A DNA stretch of 64,000 bases, from the NCBI RefSeq assembly GCF_001422445.1, contig NZ_LMNA01000001.1:1038735-1102734 (forward strand), in the 5' to 3' direction. The first letter of the stretch is position 1; each line of letters begins with the position of its first letter. Both the position numbers and the translations under genes were made by a program. Below the pieces are notes generated by a model. It saw nothing but the letters and a program-made list of their open reading frames with translations, was not told the origin of the DNA and did not search any database. Below are positions 45,741 to 53,865 of this stretch, in pieces. The DNA comes from Pseudorhodoferax sp. Leaf274 (GTDB lineage Bacteria; Pseudomonadota; Gammaproteobacteria; Burkholderiales; Burkholderiaceae_C).

Positions 45741-46742
45741 ATGAAACGACTCATGCTCAAGACCCTGGTGGCTGCTGCCGCCATCGCCGCGTTCGGTGCC
45801 GCGCAGGCCCAGGACACCCGCACCATCAAGTTCGCCACGCAGAACCCCAAGGGCCACCCGCTCGTGATGGGCATGGAGAAGTTCGCCGAGATCGTGGCCG
45901 CCAAGTCCGGCGGCAAGCTCAAGGTCAACCTGTTCCCGGGCGGCACGCTGGGCAGCGACCAGGCCAACGTCTCGGCCATCCAGGGCGGCACGCTGGAGAT
46001 GGCGACGATGAACTCGGGCATCCTTGCAAGCCAGGTCAAGGAATTCGCGGTCTACGACTTCCCGTTCATGTTCGGCAGCAATGCCGAGGCCGAGGCCATC
46101 GTCGACGGCCCCTTCGGCAAGAAGCTGCACGACAAGCTCAAGGACAAGGGCCTGATCGGCCTGTCGTACTTCGAGCTGGGTTTCCGCGACATCACCAACA
46201 GCAAGCGGCCCATCACCAAGGTCGAGGACCTGGCCGGCCTCAAGCTGCGCGTGATCCCGAACCCGATCAACGTCGACTGGGTCAAGGCGCTGGACGCCAA
46301 CCCCACGCCGCTGCCCTTCCCCGAGGTCTATGCCGCGCTGGAGCAAAAGGCCATCGACGGCCAGGAGAACCCGGTCACGGTGATCAACGCCAACAAGTTC
46401 TACGAGGTGCAGAAGCACGTGGTGCTGAGCCACCACCAGTACAACCCGCAGTCGGTGCTGATCAGCAAGAAGTTCTGGGACAGCCTGCAGCCCGCGCAGC
46501 AGAAGATCGTCGCCGACGCCGCCGTCGAGGCCACCAAGTACCAGCGCCAGCAGGCGCGCGAACAGGTGGCCATCGCGCTGGACAACATGAAGAAGAACGG
46601 CATGCAGGTGACCGAGCTGCCGCCCGCCGAACTGACCAAGCTGCGCGACAGGATGCGCCCCGTGACGGCCAAGCACGCCGTGACCGTGGGCCAGGACGTC
46701 GTGGCCGAGCTGCAGGCCGAACTGGCCAAGGTGCGCAAGTAA
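45741..46742 (+). CDS. dctP: TRAP transporter substrate-binding protein (DctP-type)
   Basis: A 333-residue periplasmic binding protein with a signal peptide ending AAQAQ. It has the usual DctP signatures: FATQNPKGHPLVMG, LFPGGTLGSDQANVSAIQGGTLEM, GFRDITNSKRPI, and DLAGLKLRVIPNP, with the Arg that salt-bridges substrate carboxylate in this family. The VYAALEQKAIDGQENPV segment follows. The ligand is an organic acid. Linkage to a dehydroquinase 56 bp downstream suggests quinate, shikimate or 3-dehydroshikimate (inference). Confidence 0.94.
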   Translation: MKRLMLKTLVAAAAIAAFGAAQAQDTRTIKFATQNPKGHPLVMGMEKFAEIVAAKSGGKLKVNLFPGGTLGSDQANVSAIQGGTLEMATMNSGILASQVKEFAVYDFPFMFGSNAEAEAIVDGPFGKKLHDKLKDKGLIGLSYFELGFRDITNSKRPITKVEDLAGLKLRVIPNPINVDWVKALDANPTPLPFPEVYAALEQKAIDGQENPVTVINANKFYEVQKHVVLSHHQYNPQSVLISKKFWDSLQPAQQKIVADAAVEATKYQRQQAREQVAIALDNMKKNGMQVTELPPAELTKLRDRMRPVTAKHAVTVGQDVVAELQAELAKVRK

Positions 46743-46757
46743 GCGCGGCGCCGCCCG

Positions 46758-46773
46758 GGGACCCAGGTCCCCG
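46758..46773 (+). terminator. Short hairpin between dctP and the dehydroquinase gene
   Basis: GGGGACC-CA-GGTCCCC is a perfect 7-bp stem with a two-base loop in the 56-bp spacer, without a T-run. It more likely tunes or protects operon mRNA than ends transcription. Confidence 0.4.
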
Positions 46774-46798
46774 TACCCCATCCCCGCAAGGAAAACCC

Positions 46799-47245
46799 AT
46801 GAAGATCCTCACGCTGCACGGCATCAACCTGAACATGTTCGGCAAGCGCGACCCCAAGACCTACGGCACGACCACGCTGGCCGAGATCGACGCGCAACTC
46901 GTCGCGCTGGGCCAGGAGCTCGGCGCCGAGGTCGAGTGCTTCCAGAGCAACTTCGAAGGTGCGATGGTCGAGCGCATCCACGCCGCCCACACCGAGGGCG
47001 TGGATGCCATCGTCATCAACGCCGGCGCCTGGACCCACTACAGCTACGGCATCCGTGACGCGCTGGCCATCCTCAAGTGCCCGATCGTCGAGGTGCACAT
47101 GTCCAACGTGCATGCGCGCGAGGCCTTCCGCCACCACTCGGTGCTGGCCGAGATCGCGCAGGGCCAGATCGCCGGCTTCGGCGTGGACAGCTACCTGCTC
47201 GGCTTGCGCACGGCCGTCACGCACGCCAAGGCCCGCCAGGGCTGA
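46799..47245 (+). CDS. aroQ: Type II 3-dehydroquinate dehydratase, catabolic-type
   Basis: A 148-residue type II dehydroquinase, which converts 3-dehydroquinate to 3-dehydroshikimate. The catalytic Arg and Tyr region (GKRDPKTYG), SNFEGAMVERIH, VEVHMSNVHAREAFRHHS and GFGVDSYLLGL are recognisable. Several usually strict positions differ: HGINLNMFG for NGPNLNLLG, and INAGAWTHYSYGIRDAL for NPGAYTHTSVALRDAL. With its TRAP linkage this argues for a catabolic (QuiB-like) paralogue rather than the biosynthetic enzyme. AAGGAAAACCC precedes the ATG. Confidence 0.88.
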   Translation: MKILTLHGINLNMFGKRDPKTYGTTTLAEIDAQLVALGQELGAEVECFQSNFEGAMVERIHAAHTEGVDAIVINAGAWTHYSYGIRDALAILKCPIVEVHMSNVHAREAFRHHSVLAEIAQGQIAGFGVDSYLLGLRTAVTHAKARQG

Positions 47246-47386
47246 ACCGCTGCCTGCGGCGCGCACGCAACGCTGGATGTAACAGGCAGGCGGCTGCCAT
47301 GGCCGCCGCCAAATTGTTGCGCTGTTTTGTCTATATCCTGAGAATAAACTGATCAGGATCGAGACAAATCCACTGTGGAGCGCGCC

Positions 47387-48280
47387 ATGACCTTTTCCAT
47401 CCCCCGCCTTCGCCTGACCCTTGCCGCCGTGGCGGCCACCGCCTTGCTGGGCTGCGCCAGCGTGCAGGAGCCTGTCGGCCAACTGCGCAAGGAAAACGTG
47501 TTCGCCGTCACGGCGGGCAACGAACTCATCAGCTTCAACGCCGGCCAGCCGCAGCGCGTGCTGACGCGCAAGCCGGTCACCGGCGTTGCCGCGGGCGATG
47601 CGCTCATCGGCATCGACTACCGCGTGTCGCGCGGCGTGCTGTTCGCGCTGTCGCGCCAGGGCCGGCTCTACACGCTGAACACCGGCACCGGCGCGCTGAC
47701 GCAGGTCGGTTCGGCGCCGGCCATCCTGCCGCTGGCCGGACCGTTGTTCGGCTTCGATTTCAACCCCGCGGCCGACCGCATCCGCGTGGTGGGCGAGGGC
47801 GGCCAGAACCTGCGCCTGCACCCGGAGACGGGCGCCGTCGTCGATGGCAATCCGAACCTGGACGGCGTGCAGCCCGACGGTGCGCTGGCCTACGTGCCCG
47901 GCGACGTGAACGCCGGCAAGCAGCCCGCCATCGTGGCCGCCGGCTACACCTACAACAAGCAGGACGAGAAGATCACCACCAACTACGCCATCGACCGGCG
48001 CCTGGGCGTGCTGGTGATGCAGGGCTCCAAGGAGGGCGCGACGCCCGTGGTCTCGCCCAACACCGGCCAGCTGCGTACCGTGGGGCCGCTGGGCCTGGGT
48101 GAACTGGCCGACGCCACGCTGGACATCGCCGACGTGTCGAACGCCGCGTTCGCGGCCGTGCGCACCGCCAGCGACGCGAAGACCAAGCTCTACCAGATCG
48201 ACCTGGACACGGGCCGCGCGCGCTTCGTCGGCACCGTGGCCGATGGCGGCCCGCTGCTGGGCATGGCCATCGAACCTTGA
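47387..48280 (+). CDS. DUF4394 domain lipoprotein
   Basis: A 297-residue exported protein. The signal peptide ends in a lipobox (ATALLGCAS, Cys near residue 22). The mature part is a DUF4394 domain: NVFAVTAGNELISFNAGQP, IGIDYRVSRGVLFALSRQGRLYTLNTGTGALTQVG, FGFDFNPAADRIRVVGEGGQNLRLHPETG and ATDAYVPGD-type repeats, probably a beta-propeller-like fold. Function unknown. The ATG at 47387 has GGAG upstream. It stands 141 bp after aroQ. The spacer is AT-richer near 47313-47350 (TTGTTG and TATATC are present but poorly spaced), so a separate promoter is likely. Confidence 0.87.
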   Translation: MTFSIPRLRLTLAAVAATALLGCASVQEPVGQLRKENVFAVTAGNELISFNAGQPQRVLTRKPVTGVAAGDALIGIDYRVSRGVLFALSRQGRLYTLNTGTGALTQVGSAPAILPLAGPLFGFDFNPAADRIRVVGEGGQNLRLHPETGAVVDGNPNLDGVQPDGALAYVPGDVNAGKQPAIVAAGYTYNKQDEKITTNYAIDRRLGVLVMQGSKEGATPVVSPNTGQLRTVGPLGLGELADATLDIADVSNAAFAAVRTASDAKTKLYQIDLDTGRARFVGTVADGGPLLGMAIEP

Positions 48281-48306
48281 GTTTGCGCGCGGCGGACGGT
48301 TTGGTC

Positions 48307-48936
48307 ATGCGCACGACGCGTTCGCGGGCCGGCTGGCTGCAGGCCCTGGCCCTTGGCGTCGGTGCGGGACTGGTGGCCGGCGCCGCCGCCGCAGGCACCG
48401 TGCAGGTCACCGTGCAGGACAGCGCGGGCAAGCCGCTCGCCGATGCCGTGGTGTTCCTTGAATCGCGCGAGGCGCGCGCCCAGGCCAAGCCCGTGGCCGG
48501 CGCCGAGATCGCGCAACGCGCCAAGCGCTTCGAGCCCGAGGTGACGGTGGTGACGGTGGGCAGCGCGGTGACCTTCCCGAACCAGGACACGGTGCGCCAC
48601 CACGTCTACTCGTTCTCGCCCGTCAAGACCTTCGAGCTCAAGCTCTACATCGGCACGCCGGCCAACCCGGTGGTGTTCGACAAGCCCGGCATCGCCGTGC
48701 TGGGTTGCAACATCCACGACCAGATGGCGGCCTGGGTCGTCGTCGTCGAGACGCCGTACTTCGGCCGCAGCGCCGCCAGCGGCCAGGTGGCGCTGGCCAA
48801 CGTGCCGGCCGGCAGCTACCGCCTGCGCGTGTGGCACCCGGGCCTGGCCGTCGGCGCGCCGGCGGCCGACCAGGCTCTGACCGTGGGTGCGGCCGACCAG
48901 GCCACCGTGTTCAAGCTCGCCGGCGTGACGCCATGA
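48307..48936 (+). CDS. Secreted cupredoxin-like protein (methylamine-utilisation-type)
   Basis: A 209-residue protein with a signal peptide (ending AGAAAAG), a cupredoxin-like domain and a carboxypeptidase-regulatory-like C-terminal part (SGQVALANVPAGSYRLRVWHPG). Type-1 copper ligands are present: His in TVRHHVYSFS, then Cys, His and Met in LGCNIHDQM. The family is often labelled methylamine utilization protein from one early context. Its stop overlaps the start of the GGDEF-EAL gene (ATGA), suggesting a copper- or redox-sensing partner for that signalling protein (inference). Confidence 0.85.
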   Translation: MRTTRSRAGWLQALALGVGAGLVAGAAAAGTVQVTVQDSAGKPLADAVVFLESREARAQAKPVAGAEIAQRAKRFEPEVTVVTVGSAVTFPNQDTVRHHVYSFSPVKTFELKLYIGTPANPVVFDKPGIAVLGCNIHDQMAAWVVVVETPYFGRSAASGQVALANVPAGSYRLRVWHPGLAVGAPAADQALTVGAADQATVFKLAGVTP

Positions 48937-51329
48937 AGGCGCGCGCCTGGCGTGGGTGGTCGTTGCCGGGCGGGCTCTCGTCCCGCATCGTGCTGCTCTC
49001 GCTGGTGCTGCTGCTGGTGGTGCAGGCGGCGGTGTTCAGCGTGGTGCGCATCGCCATCGAGCAGAGCGCGCGCCGCCAGGTCGCGCAGGAACTGCGCGTG
49101 GGCGAGCGCGTGTGGCTGCGCCTGCTGGAGCAGAACGCGCAGAAGCTGAACCAGGGCGCCTCGCTGCTGGCGGCCGACTACGGTTTTCGCGACGCCGTCG
49201 GCAGCGGCGACCTGGACACCATCGCCTCGGCGCTGGAGAACCACGGTGCGCGCATCGGTGCCACGGCCACGGCGCTGCTGGACACGCGGCTGCAGCTGCG
49301 CGCCGTCGCGGAAGGCCAGGACGCCGCCGCGCTGCACTCGGTGCTGGACGGCTCGCTGCGCGCACTGGCCGACGATCCGAGCGCCTACCGCATCGCGCTG
49401 GTGGGCGGCGATGCCTTCCAGTTCGTGCTGGTGCCCATGCGCGCACCGGTCGTCGTGGGCTGGGTGCTGATGGGCTTTCCGCTGAACCAGAAGCTGTTGG
49501 AAGACATGCGCGCGCTGTCGGACGTGCAGCTGGCGCTGTTCGGCCGCACGCCGGGCCAGCCATCGCGCGTGCTGGCCACCACGCTGTCGCCGGCGGCGCT
49601 GCAGGCCCTGAAGCAGGCCGGCGGCCAGCCCGCCGAACTGCCCGTGGACGACGACATGCTGCTGGCGCGCACGGTCGAACTGGACACCAGCGCCGACACC
49701 GCCGTCTACACCGTGCTGCTGCGCTCCGTGAACCAGGTCGTGGCGCCGTTCCACCAGGCCCAGGTGGCGCTGGCCTGGATCACGGCGCTCGGCGTGCTGC
49801 TGTTCGGCGCCGGCAGCGTGGTGACGGCGCGGCGCGTGACCACGCCGCTGCGCGCGCTGGTCTCGGCCGCCGGCGAACTCGGCCGTGGCCGCTACGACCA
49901 GCCGCTGCAGCACACCGACCGGCGCGACGAGATCGGCGGCCTGGCGCGCGCGTTCGACACCATGCGCGTGGACATCGCCGCCCAGCAGGCCGAGATCCGC
50001 CGCCTGGCCTACTGGGACCGCCAGACCGGCCTGCCCAACCGCGCGCGCTTCCGCGAGGCCGTGGAGCAGGAAATCGCGCGCCGCAGCGGCGAAGACCCAC
50101 CGCGCAGCCTGTCGGTGCTGATGCTGGACCTGGACCGCTTCAAGCACGTCAACGACGTGATGGGCTACGCCTTCGGCGACCAGCTGCTGAGGGCCGTGGC
50201 CAAGCGCCTGACCCAGCAGGGCCTGCGCAACGGCGACATGGTGGCGCGGCTGGGCGGCGACGAGTTCGCCGTGCTGCTGGCCGACAGCGACGCCACCAGC
50301 GCTCAGCAGGTGGCCCGGCGCATCGCCAAGGGCTTCGAGCAGCCGCTGGCGCTGGGCGAGCAGACCGTGGACATCTCTGCCGGCCTGGGCATCGCCTGCT
50401 GGCCTGTGCATGCCGTCGACACCGACACGCTGCTCTCGCGCGCCGAGGTCGCCATGTACGCGGCCAAGTCCAAGACCACCGTGGTGCAGCTCTACGATGC
50501 CGCGCTCGACGTCGGCAGCGTGCAGACCCTGTCGCTGCTCACCGAATTGCGCCGCGCCGTCGAGCGCGACGAACTGCGCCTGTTCATGCAGCCCAAGCTG
50601 CGCCTGGAGGACTCCACCGTGGTGGCCGCCGAGGCGCTGGTGCGCTGGATGCACCCCGAGCGCGGCCTGGTGCCGCCGCTGGATTTCATCCCGTTCGCCG
50701 AGCAGACCGGCTTCGTGAGCCAGCTCACGCTGTGGGTGTTCAACGCCGCGGCCGAGCTGCTGGCGCAGATCGGGGCGGGCACGCTGCGCATCTCCGTGAA
50801 CCTCTCCACGCGCGACCTGCTGGACCTGGAATTCCCGGCGCGGCTGGACGCCATCCTCGAACGCCACGGCATGCCCGCCACCGGCTTTTGCCTGGAGATC
50901 ACCGAGAGCGCCATCATGGACGACCCGCAGCGCGCGCAGGCCGTGCTGCAGCGCCTGTCCGACCGCGGCTTCAAGCTGTCCATCGACGACTTCGGCACCG
51001 GCTATTCGTCGCTGGCGTACTTGAAGCGCCTGCCCGTGGACGAACTCAAGATCGACAAGTCCTTCGTCATGAACATGGAGAAGGACGAGGACGACGCCAA
51101 GATCGTGCGCTCCACCGTCGACCTGGCCCACAACCTGGGCCTGACCGTGGTCGCGGAGGGCGTGGAGAACGCGCTGATCTGGCACCAGCTGCGCGCGCTG
51201 AACTGCGACGAAGGCCAGGGCTACTTCATGAGCAAGCCGATGCCCTCCGCCGACTTCCTGCACTGGGCGCAGCGCTGGCACCAGGGGGAGGTGCTGACGC
51301 ACACGGGGCACGGGGCCTTGCTGCGCTGA
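48933..51329 (+). CDS. Membrane GGDEF-EAL cyclic-di-GMP signalling protein
   Basis: A 798-residue protein: TM1 (about 14-36), a periplasmic sensor (about 40-275), TM2 (about 277-300), HAMP, then GGDEF and EAL domains. The GGDEF motif is intact (441-445) and preceded by the inhibitory I-site RNGD (432-435). The EAL motif is intact (567-569), with NLSTRDLLD, ITESAIMDD, IDDFGTGYSSLAYLK and VAEGVE metal and catalytic segments retained. It could therefore make and degrade cyclic-di-GMP. It is coupled to the upstream cupredoxin gene. Confidence 0.94.
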   Translation: MKARAWRGWSLPGGLSSRIVLLSLVLLLVVQAAVFSVVRIAIEQSARRQVAQELRVGERVWLRLLEQNAQKLNQGASLLAADYGFRDAVGSGDLDTIASALENHGARIGATATALLDTRLQLRAVAEGQDAAALHSVLDGSLRALADDPSAYRIALVGGDAFQFVLVPMRAPVVVGWVLMGFPLNQKLLEDMRALSDVQLALFGRTPGQPSRVLATTLSPAALQALKQAGGQPAELPVDDDMLLARTVELDTSADTAVYTVLLRSVNQVVAPFHQAQVALAWITALGVLLFGAGSVVTARRVTTPLRALVSAAGELGRGRYDQPLQHTDRRDEIGGLARAFDTMRVDIAAQQAEIRRLAYWDRQTGLPNRARFREAVEQEIARRSGEDPPRSLSVLMLDLDRFKHVNDVMGYAFGDQLLRAVAKRLTQQGLRNGDMVARLGGDEFAVLLADSDATSAQQVARRIAKGFEQPLALGEQTVDISAGLGIACWPVHAVDTDTLLSRAEVAMYAAKSKTTVVQLYDAALDVGSVQTLSLLTELRRAVERDELRLFMQPKLRLEDSTVVAAEALVRWMHPERGLVPPLDFIPFAEQTGFVSQLTLWVFNAAAELLAQIGAGTLRISVNLSTRDLLDLEFPARLDAILERHGMPATGFCLEITESAIMDDPQRAQAVLQRLSDRGFKLSIDDFGTGYSSLAYLKRLPVDELKIDKSFVMNMEKDEDDAKIVRSTVDLAHNLGLTVVAEGVENALIWHQLRALNCDEGQGYFMSKPMPSADFLHWAQRWHQGEVLTHTGHGALLR

Positions 51330-51372
51330 GGGCGCGTCTTGCCGGCCAGCGCGGTCGCGCGCGCCCCGCGGT

Positions 51373-51915
51373 TCAGACCGGCACCAGCGGCTTGCGCTTC
51401 GCGGGCGTGGACAGGACGGCGATCGCGTCGCCCGGGTGCACCACCCCGCCTGCGACGACGATCGCCATGACACCGGCCTTGCGGACGACCGAACCATCGG
51501 CAGCACGGGGGCGCACGGCAGCCAGCAGACCGGACCGGAACCGCTCGATCTGCGCGCAAGGGTTGCGCAGGCCGGTGATCTCGATGACGGCGTGCGCGCC
51601 GAGCCGCAGCTGCGTGCCCGGGCTCAGCGCCAGCAGGTCGATTCCGCGTGTGGTGATGTTCTCGCCCAACTGGCCCGGCAGCACCTGTGGGCCATCTCCC
51701 GAGAACTCGGCGAGCAACTCTTCGGACAGAAGATGCACCTGCCGCAGGTTGGGCTTGGTCGGGTCCTTCGCGACCCTTGACCGGTGCTTGACGGTGGTTC
51801 CGCAGTGCGCATCGTCTCGGACGCCGTGGCCCTGCACCAGCTCGATGCGCTCGACCACCGCTTTCGAGAACGTGTGCTGGGCACTTCTGCTGACCTTGAC
51901 GACTTCGCAGCGCAT
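51373..51915 (-). CDS. MOSC domain-containing protein
   Basis: A 180-residue MOSC protein. KVSRSAQHTFSKAVVERIELVQGHGVRDDAHCG and GENITTRGIDLLALSPGTQLRLG match the family, as does the conserved cysteine in ITGLRNPCAQIERF. MOSC domains bind sulfur or molybdenum cofactor in MOCS-type and YiiM-type proteins; this stand-alone form has unknown substrate. Its codon use looks less GC-extreme than that of its neighbours. It is convergent with the GGDEF-EAL gene and 92 bp downstream of the dehydroshikimate dehydratase gene. Confidence 0.87.
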   Translation of the reverse strand: MRCEVVKVSRSAQHTFSKAVVERIELVQGHGVRDDAHCGTTVKHRSRVAKDPTKPNLRQVHLLSEELLAEFSGDGPQVLPGQLGENITTRGIDLLALSPGTQLRLGAHAVIEITGLRNPCAQIERFRSGLLAAVRPRAADGSVVRKAGVMAIVVAGGVVHPGDAIAVLSTPAKRKPLVPV

Positions 51916-52007
51916 GGTCCGTGCGGCCTAAGGTGTCATGTCCCGCGCGCCAGCGCCGGGTACCACGGCCATGGCGGGCGCATCGCGCTGCCCTGCATGC
52001 ACGGCGG

Positions 52008-52916
52008 TCACTGGCCCGCCATCGCCTTCAGCCGCATCTGCCCCGGCAGCGGCACCGAGCGCTTGAGGACATCCTCGGCCAGCCACAGCGCCGATCTGCG
52101 GGCCCGCTCGGCCACCGTGGGCAGCGGCAGGTTCAGGAAGTCGTCGTTGAACACCTCGAAGCTGTAGTCGCCGCGGTAGCCCAGCTTGTCCAGGCGCAGC
52201 ACCAGCTCGACCACCTGCTCGCTGTGCACGCCTTCGCCGGGGAACACGCGCATGGTGCGCGCGGTGGCCATGCGCTCCTCGAAGGTCGGGGTGTCCTGCC
52301 ACAGGAAGTCGGCCAGCTGCACGAGGAAGATCTTGCTCGGGTCCAGGTAGTCGATCTCCGACAGCGGCGTCTTGGCCGCCAGCACGTGGAACGAGTCCAT
52401 GCACACGCCCAGGTTGGGGCAGTCGGCGCGGCAGACCACGTCCCAGGCGGTGGTGTACTCGTTGACCGTGTGGCCCCATGACAGCCCCTCGTAGGCGATC
52501 TTGATGCCCAGCGGCACGGCCAGCATGGCCAGCTTGCGCAGGTCGCGCGCGATCAGGTCCAGGTCCTGCGTGGCGTGGCGCGAGGTCGACGAGCAGGCCA
52601 GCAGCACGGTGCAGCCCAGCGCGGCGGCCATCTCCAGCATGCTCTTGGCGATGTCGACCTTGTAGTGGTGCAGGTGCCCGGACAGGCCCTCGAAATCGCG
52701 CAGCACCTGGAAGCCCGTGCCGCGCAGCCCGCTGTCCTTGACCGCCTGCACGGCGGCCGACAGGCCGCCCGGGTGGCCCACCAGGTCGTTGGCCTTGAGC
52801 ATCACCTGCGTGAAACCGGCCTCGCGCATGGCGGCCAGCTTGGCCTCCAGCGGCCCGGCCAGCGTGATGGTGTCCATGCCGAAGCCTTCGAAGTTGCCCT
52901 CGGTGTGCAGCCGCAT
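52008..52916 (-). CDS. 3-dehydroshikimate dehydratase-like sugar phosphate isomerase/epimerase
   Basis: A 302-residue TIM-barrel protein of the xylose-isomerase-like superfamily, matching the N-terminal half of QuiC1-type dehydratases. Metal ligands line up as Glu143 (AYEGLSWGH), Asp174 (VCMDSFH), Gln200 (FLVQLADF) and Glu254 (YSFEVFND). It would convert 3-dehydroshikimate to protocatechuate. AGGAG lies eight bases before the ATG at 52916; the ATG at 52922 is also possible and overlaps the stop of the HPPD-like gene. The tight overlap with that gene supports the functional call. Confidence 0.82.
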   Translation of the reverse strand: MRLHTEGNFEGFGMDTITLAGPLEAKLAAMREAGFTQVMLKANDLVGHPGGLSAAVQAVKDSGLRGTGFQVLRDFEGLSGHLHHYKVDIAKSMLEMAAALGCTVLLACSSTSRHATQDLDLIARDLRKLAMLAVPLGIKIAYEGLSWGHTVNEYTTAWDVVCRADCPNLGVCMDSFHVLAAKTPLSEIDYLDPSKIFLVQLADFLWQDTPTFEERMATARTMRVFPGEGVHSEQVVELVLRLDKLGYRGDYSFEVFNDDFLNLPLPTVAERARRSALWLAEDVLKRSVPLPGQMRLKAMAGQ

Positions 52917-52921
52917 GCCCA

Positions 52922-53830
52922 TCACTCCTGTGCGCTGTGCACGAGCTCGAACACCACCGAGCCCAGGTAGGTCTTGGTGATGGCGCCGCGCCGCTCGGTG
53001 TGGGCGGCGGCCGTCTCGACAAACTCCACGCCCAGCGCGCGCAGCGCCTGCACGGCGGCCAGCACGTCGGGCACGCCCAGGCCGATGCGCTGCAGCTTCT
53101 CCCCGGTGTCCAGCACGTGCGGCTCGGGCTCGACCAGCTGCAGCATGAAGCGCTGCGTGGCATCCAGCGCCGGCGTGCGCAGCAAGGTGCCCTTGGGCAT
53201 GATGCCGAAGCGCAGGTCGTCGGGGATCAGCTCGGTGCCGAACAGCTCGCGGTAGAACTCGATCCAGTCGTTGCTGCGGCCCGGGCCGATGTACTGCACC
53301 ACGCCGAAGAAATGGATGCCGGCCGTCGCGGCGGGCTGCTGGTCGACCGAGGGGATGGGCACGAAGTCCACGCCGTAGATCGAGAACTCCTTGTAGCGGT
53401 CGACGAAGTAGATGCGGCTGCCGCCGGCGCCGTGGATGGCCGGGATGTTCAGCTCCATGACCTCGGCGCGCGTGGGCACGGCCCAGGCGCCGCGCTCCAG
53501 CACGTAGCGGTAGGCGGCCCGCGCGTCGCGCGCGCGCAGGGCGATGGCCGAGATCGTCGGCACCTCCTGGCTGGCGCCGGGCGCATCGGCCGCGTGGGCG
53601 TTGACCACGATGTTGAGCGCGCCCTGGCGGTACAGCAGGATCTCGCGCGAACGGTGCCGCGCGATGGGGCGGAAACCCATCATCTCCAGCACCTGGCCCA
53701 GGGCCTGGGGCTTGGAGGTGGCGTACTCGATGAATTCGATGCCGTCCAGGCCCAGCGGGTTGGCGGCGTCGCTGAACGAAGCCTGCAGGGGCTCGCGCGG
53801 GTCGGGGGTATTCAGCAGCAGATCACTCAT
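52922..53830 (-). CDS. VOC/HPPD-like protein, partner of dehydroshikimate dehydratase
   Basis: A 302-residue two-module vicinal-oxygen-chelate protein resembling 4-hydroxyphenylpyruvate dioxygenase and the C-terminal half of QuiC1. It begins LGLDGIEFIEYATSKPQALGQVLEMMGF. The second module contains IHFFGVVQYIGPGRSNDWIEFYRELFG and ends VVFELVHSAQE. In fused dehydratases this half is joined to the TIM barrel; here it is a separate gene whose stop overlaps the start of the barrel gene. Whether it is catalytic or structural is unclear. A gene for an SDR lies 35 bp upstream. Confidence 0.83.
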   Translation of the reverse strand: MSDLLLNTPDPREPLQASFSDAANPLGLDGIEFIEYATSKPQALGQVLEMMGFRPIARHRSREILLYRQGALNIVVNAHAADAPGASQEVPTISAIALRARDARAAYRYVLERGAWAVPTRAEVMELNIPAIHGAGGSRIYFVDRYKEFSIYGVDFVPIPSVDQQPAATAGIHFFGVVQYIGPGRSNDWIEFYRELFGTELIPDDLRFGIMPKGTLLRTPALDATQRFMLQLVEPEPHVLDTGEKLQRIGLGVPDVLAAVQALRALGVEFVETAAAHTERRGAITKTYLGSVVFELVHSAQE

Positions 53831-53865
53831 GCGCACATTCTGCGCCAAGCTGCCCCAAAACCTGC

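Noticed and set aside
48816-51506. A minus-strand open frame of 896 codons
   Set aside because: Antisense shadow of the GGDEF-EAL gene, which has intact catalytic motifs on the plus strand.
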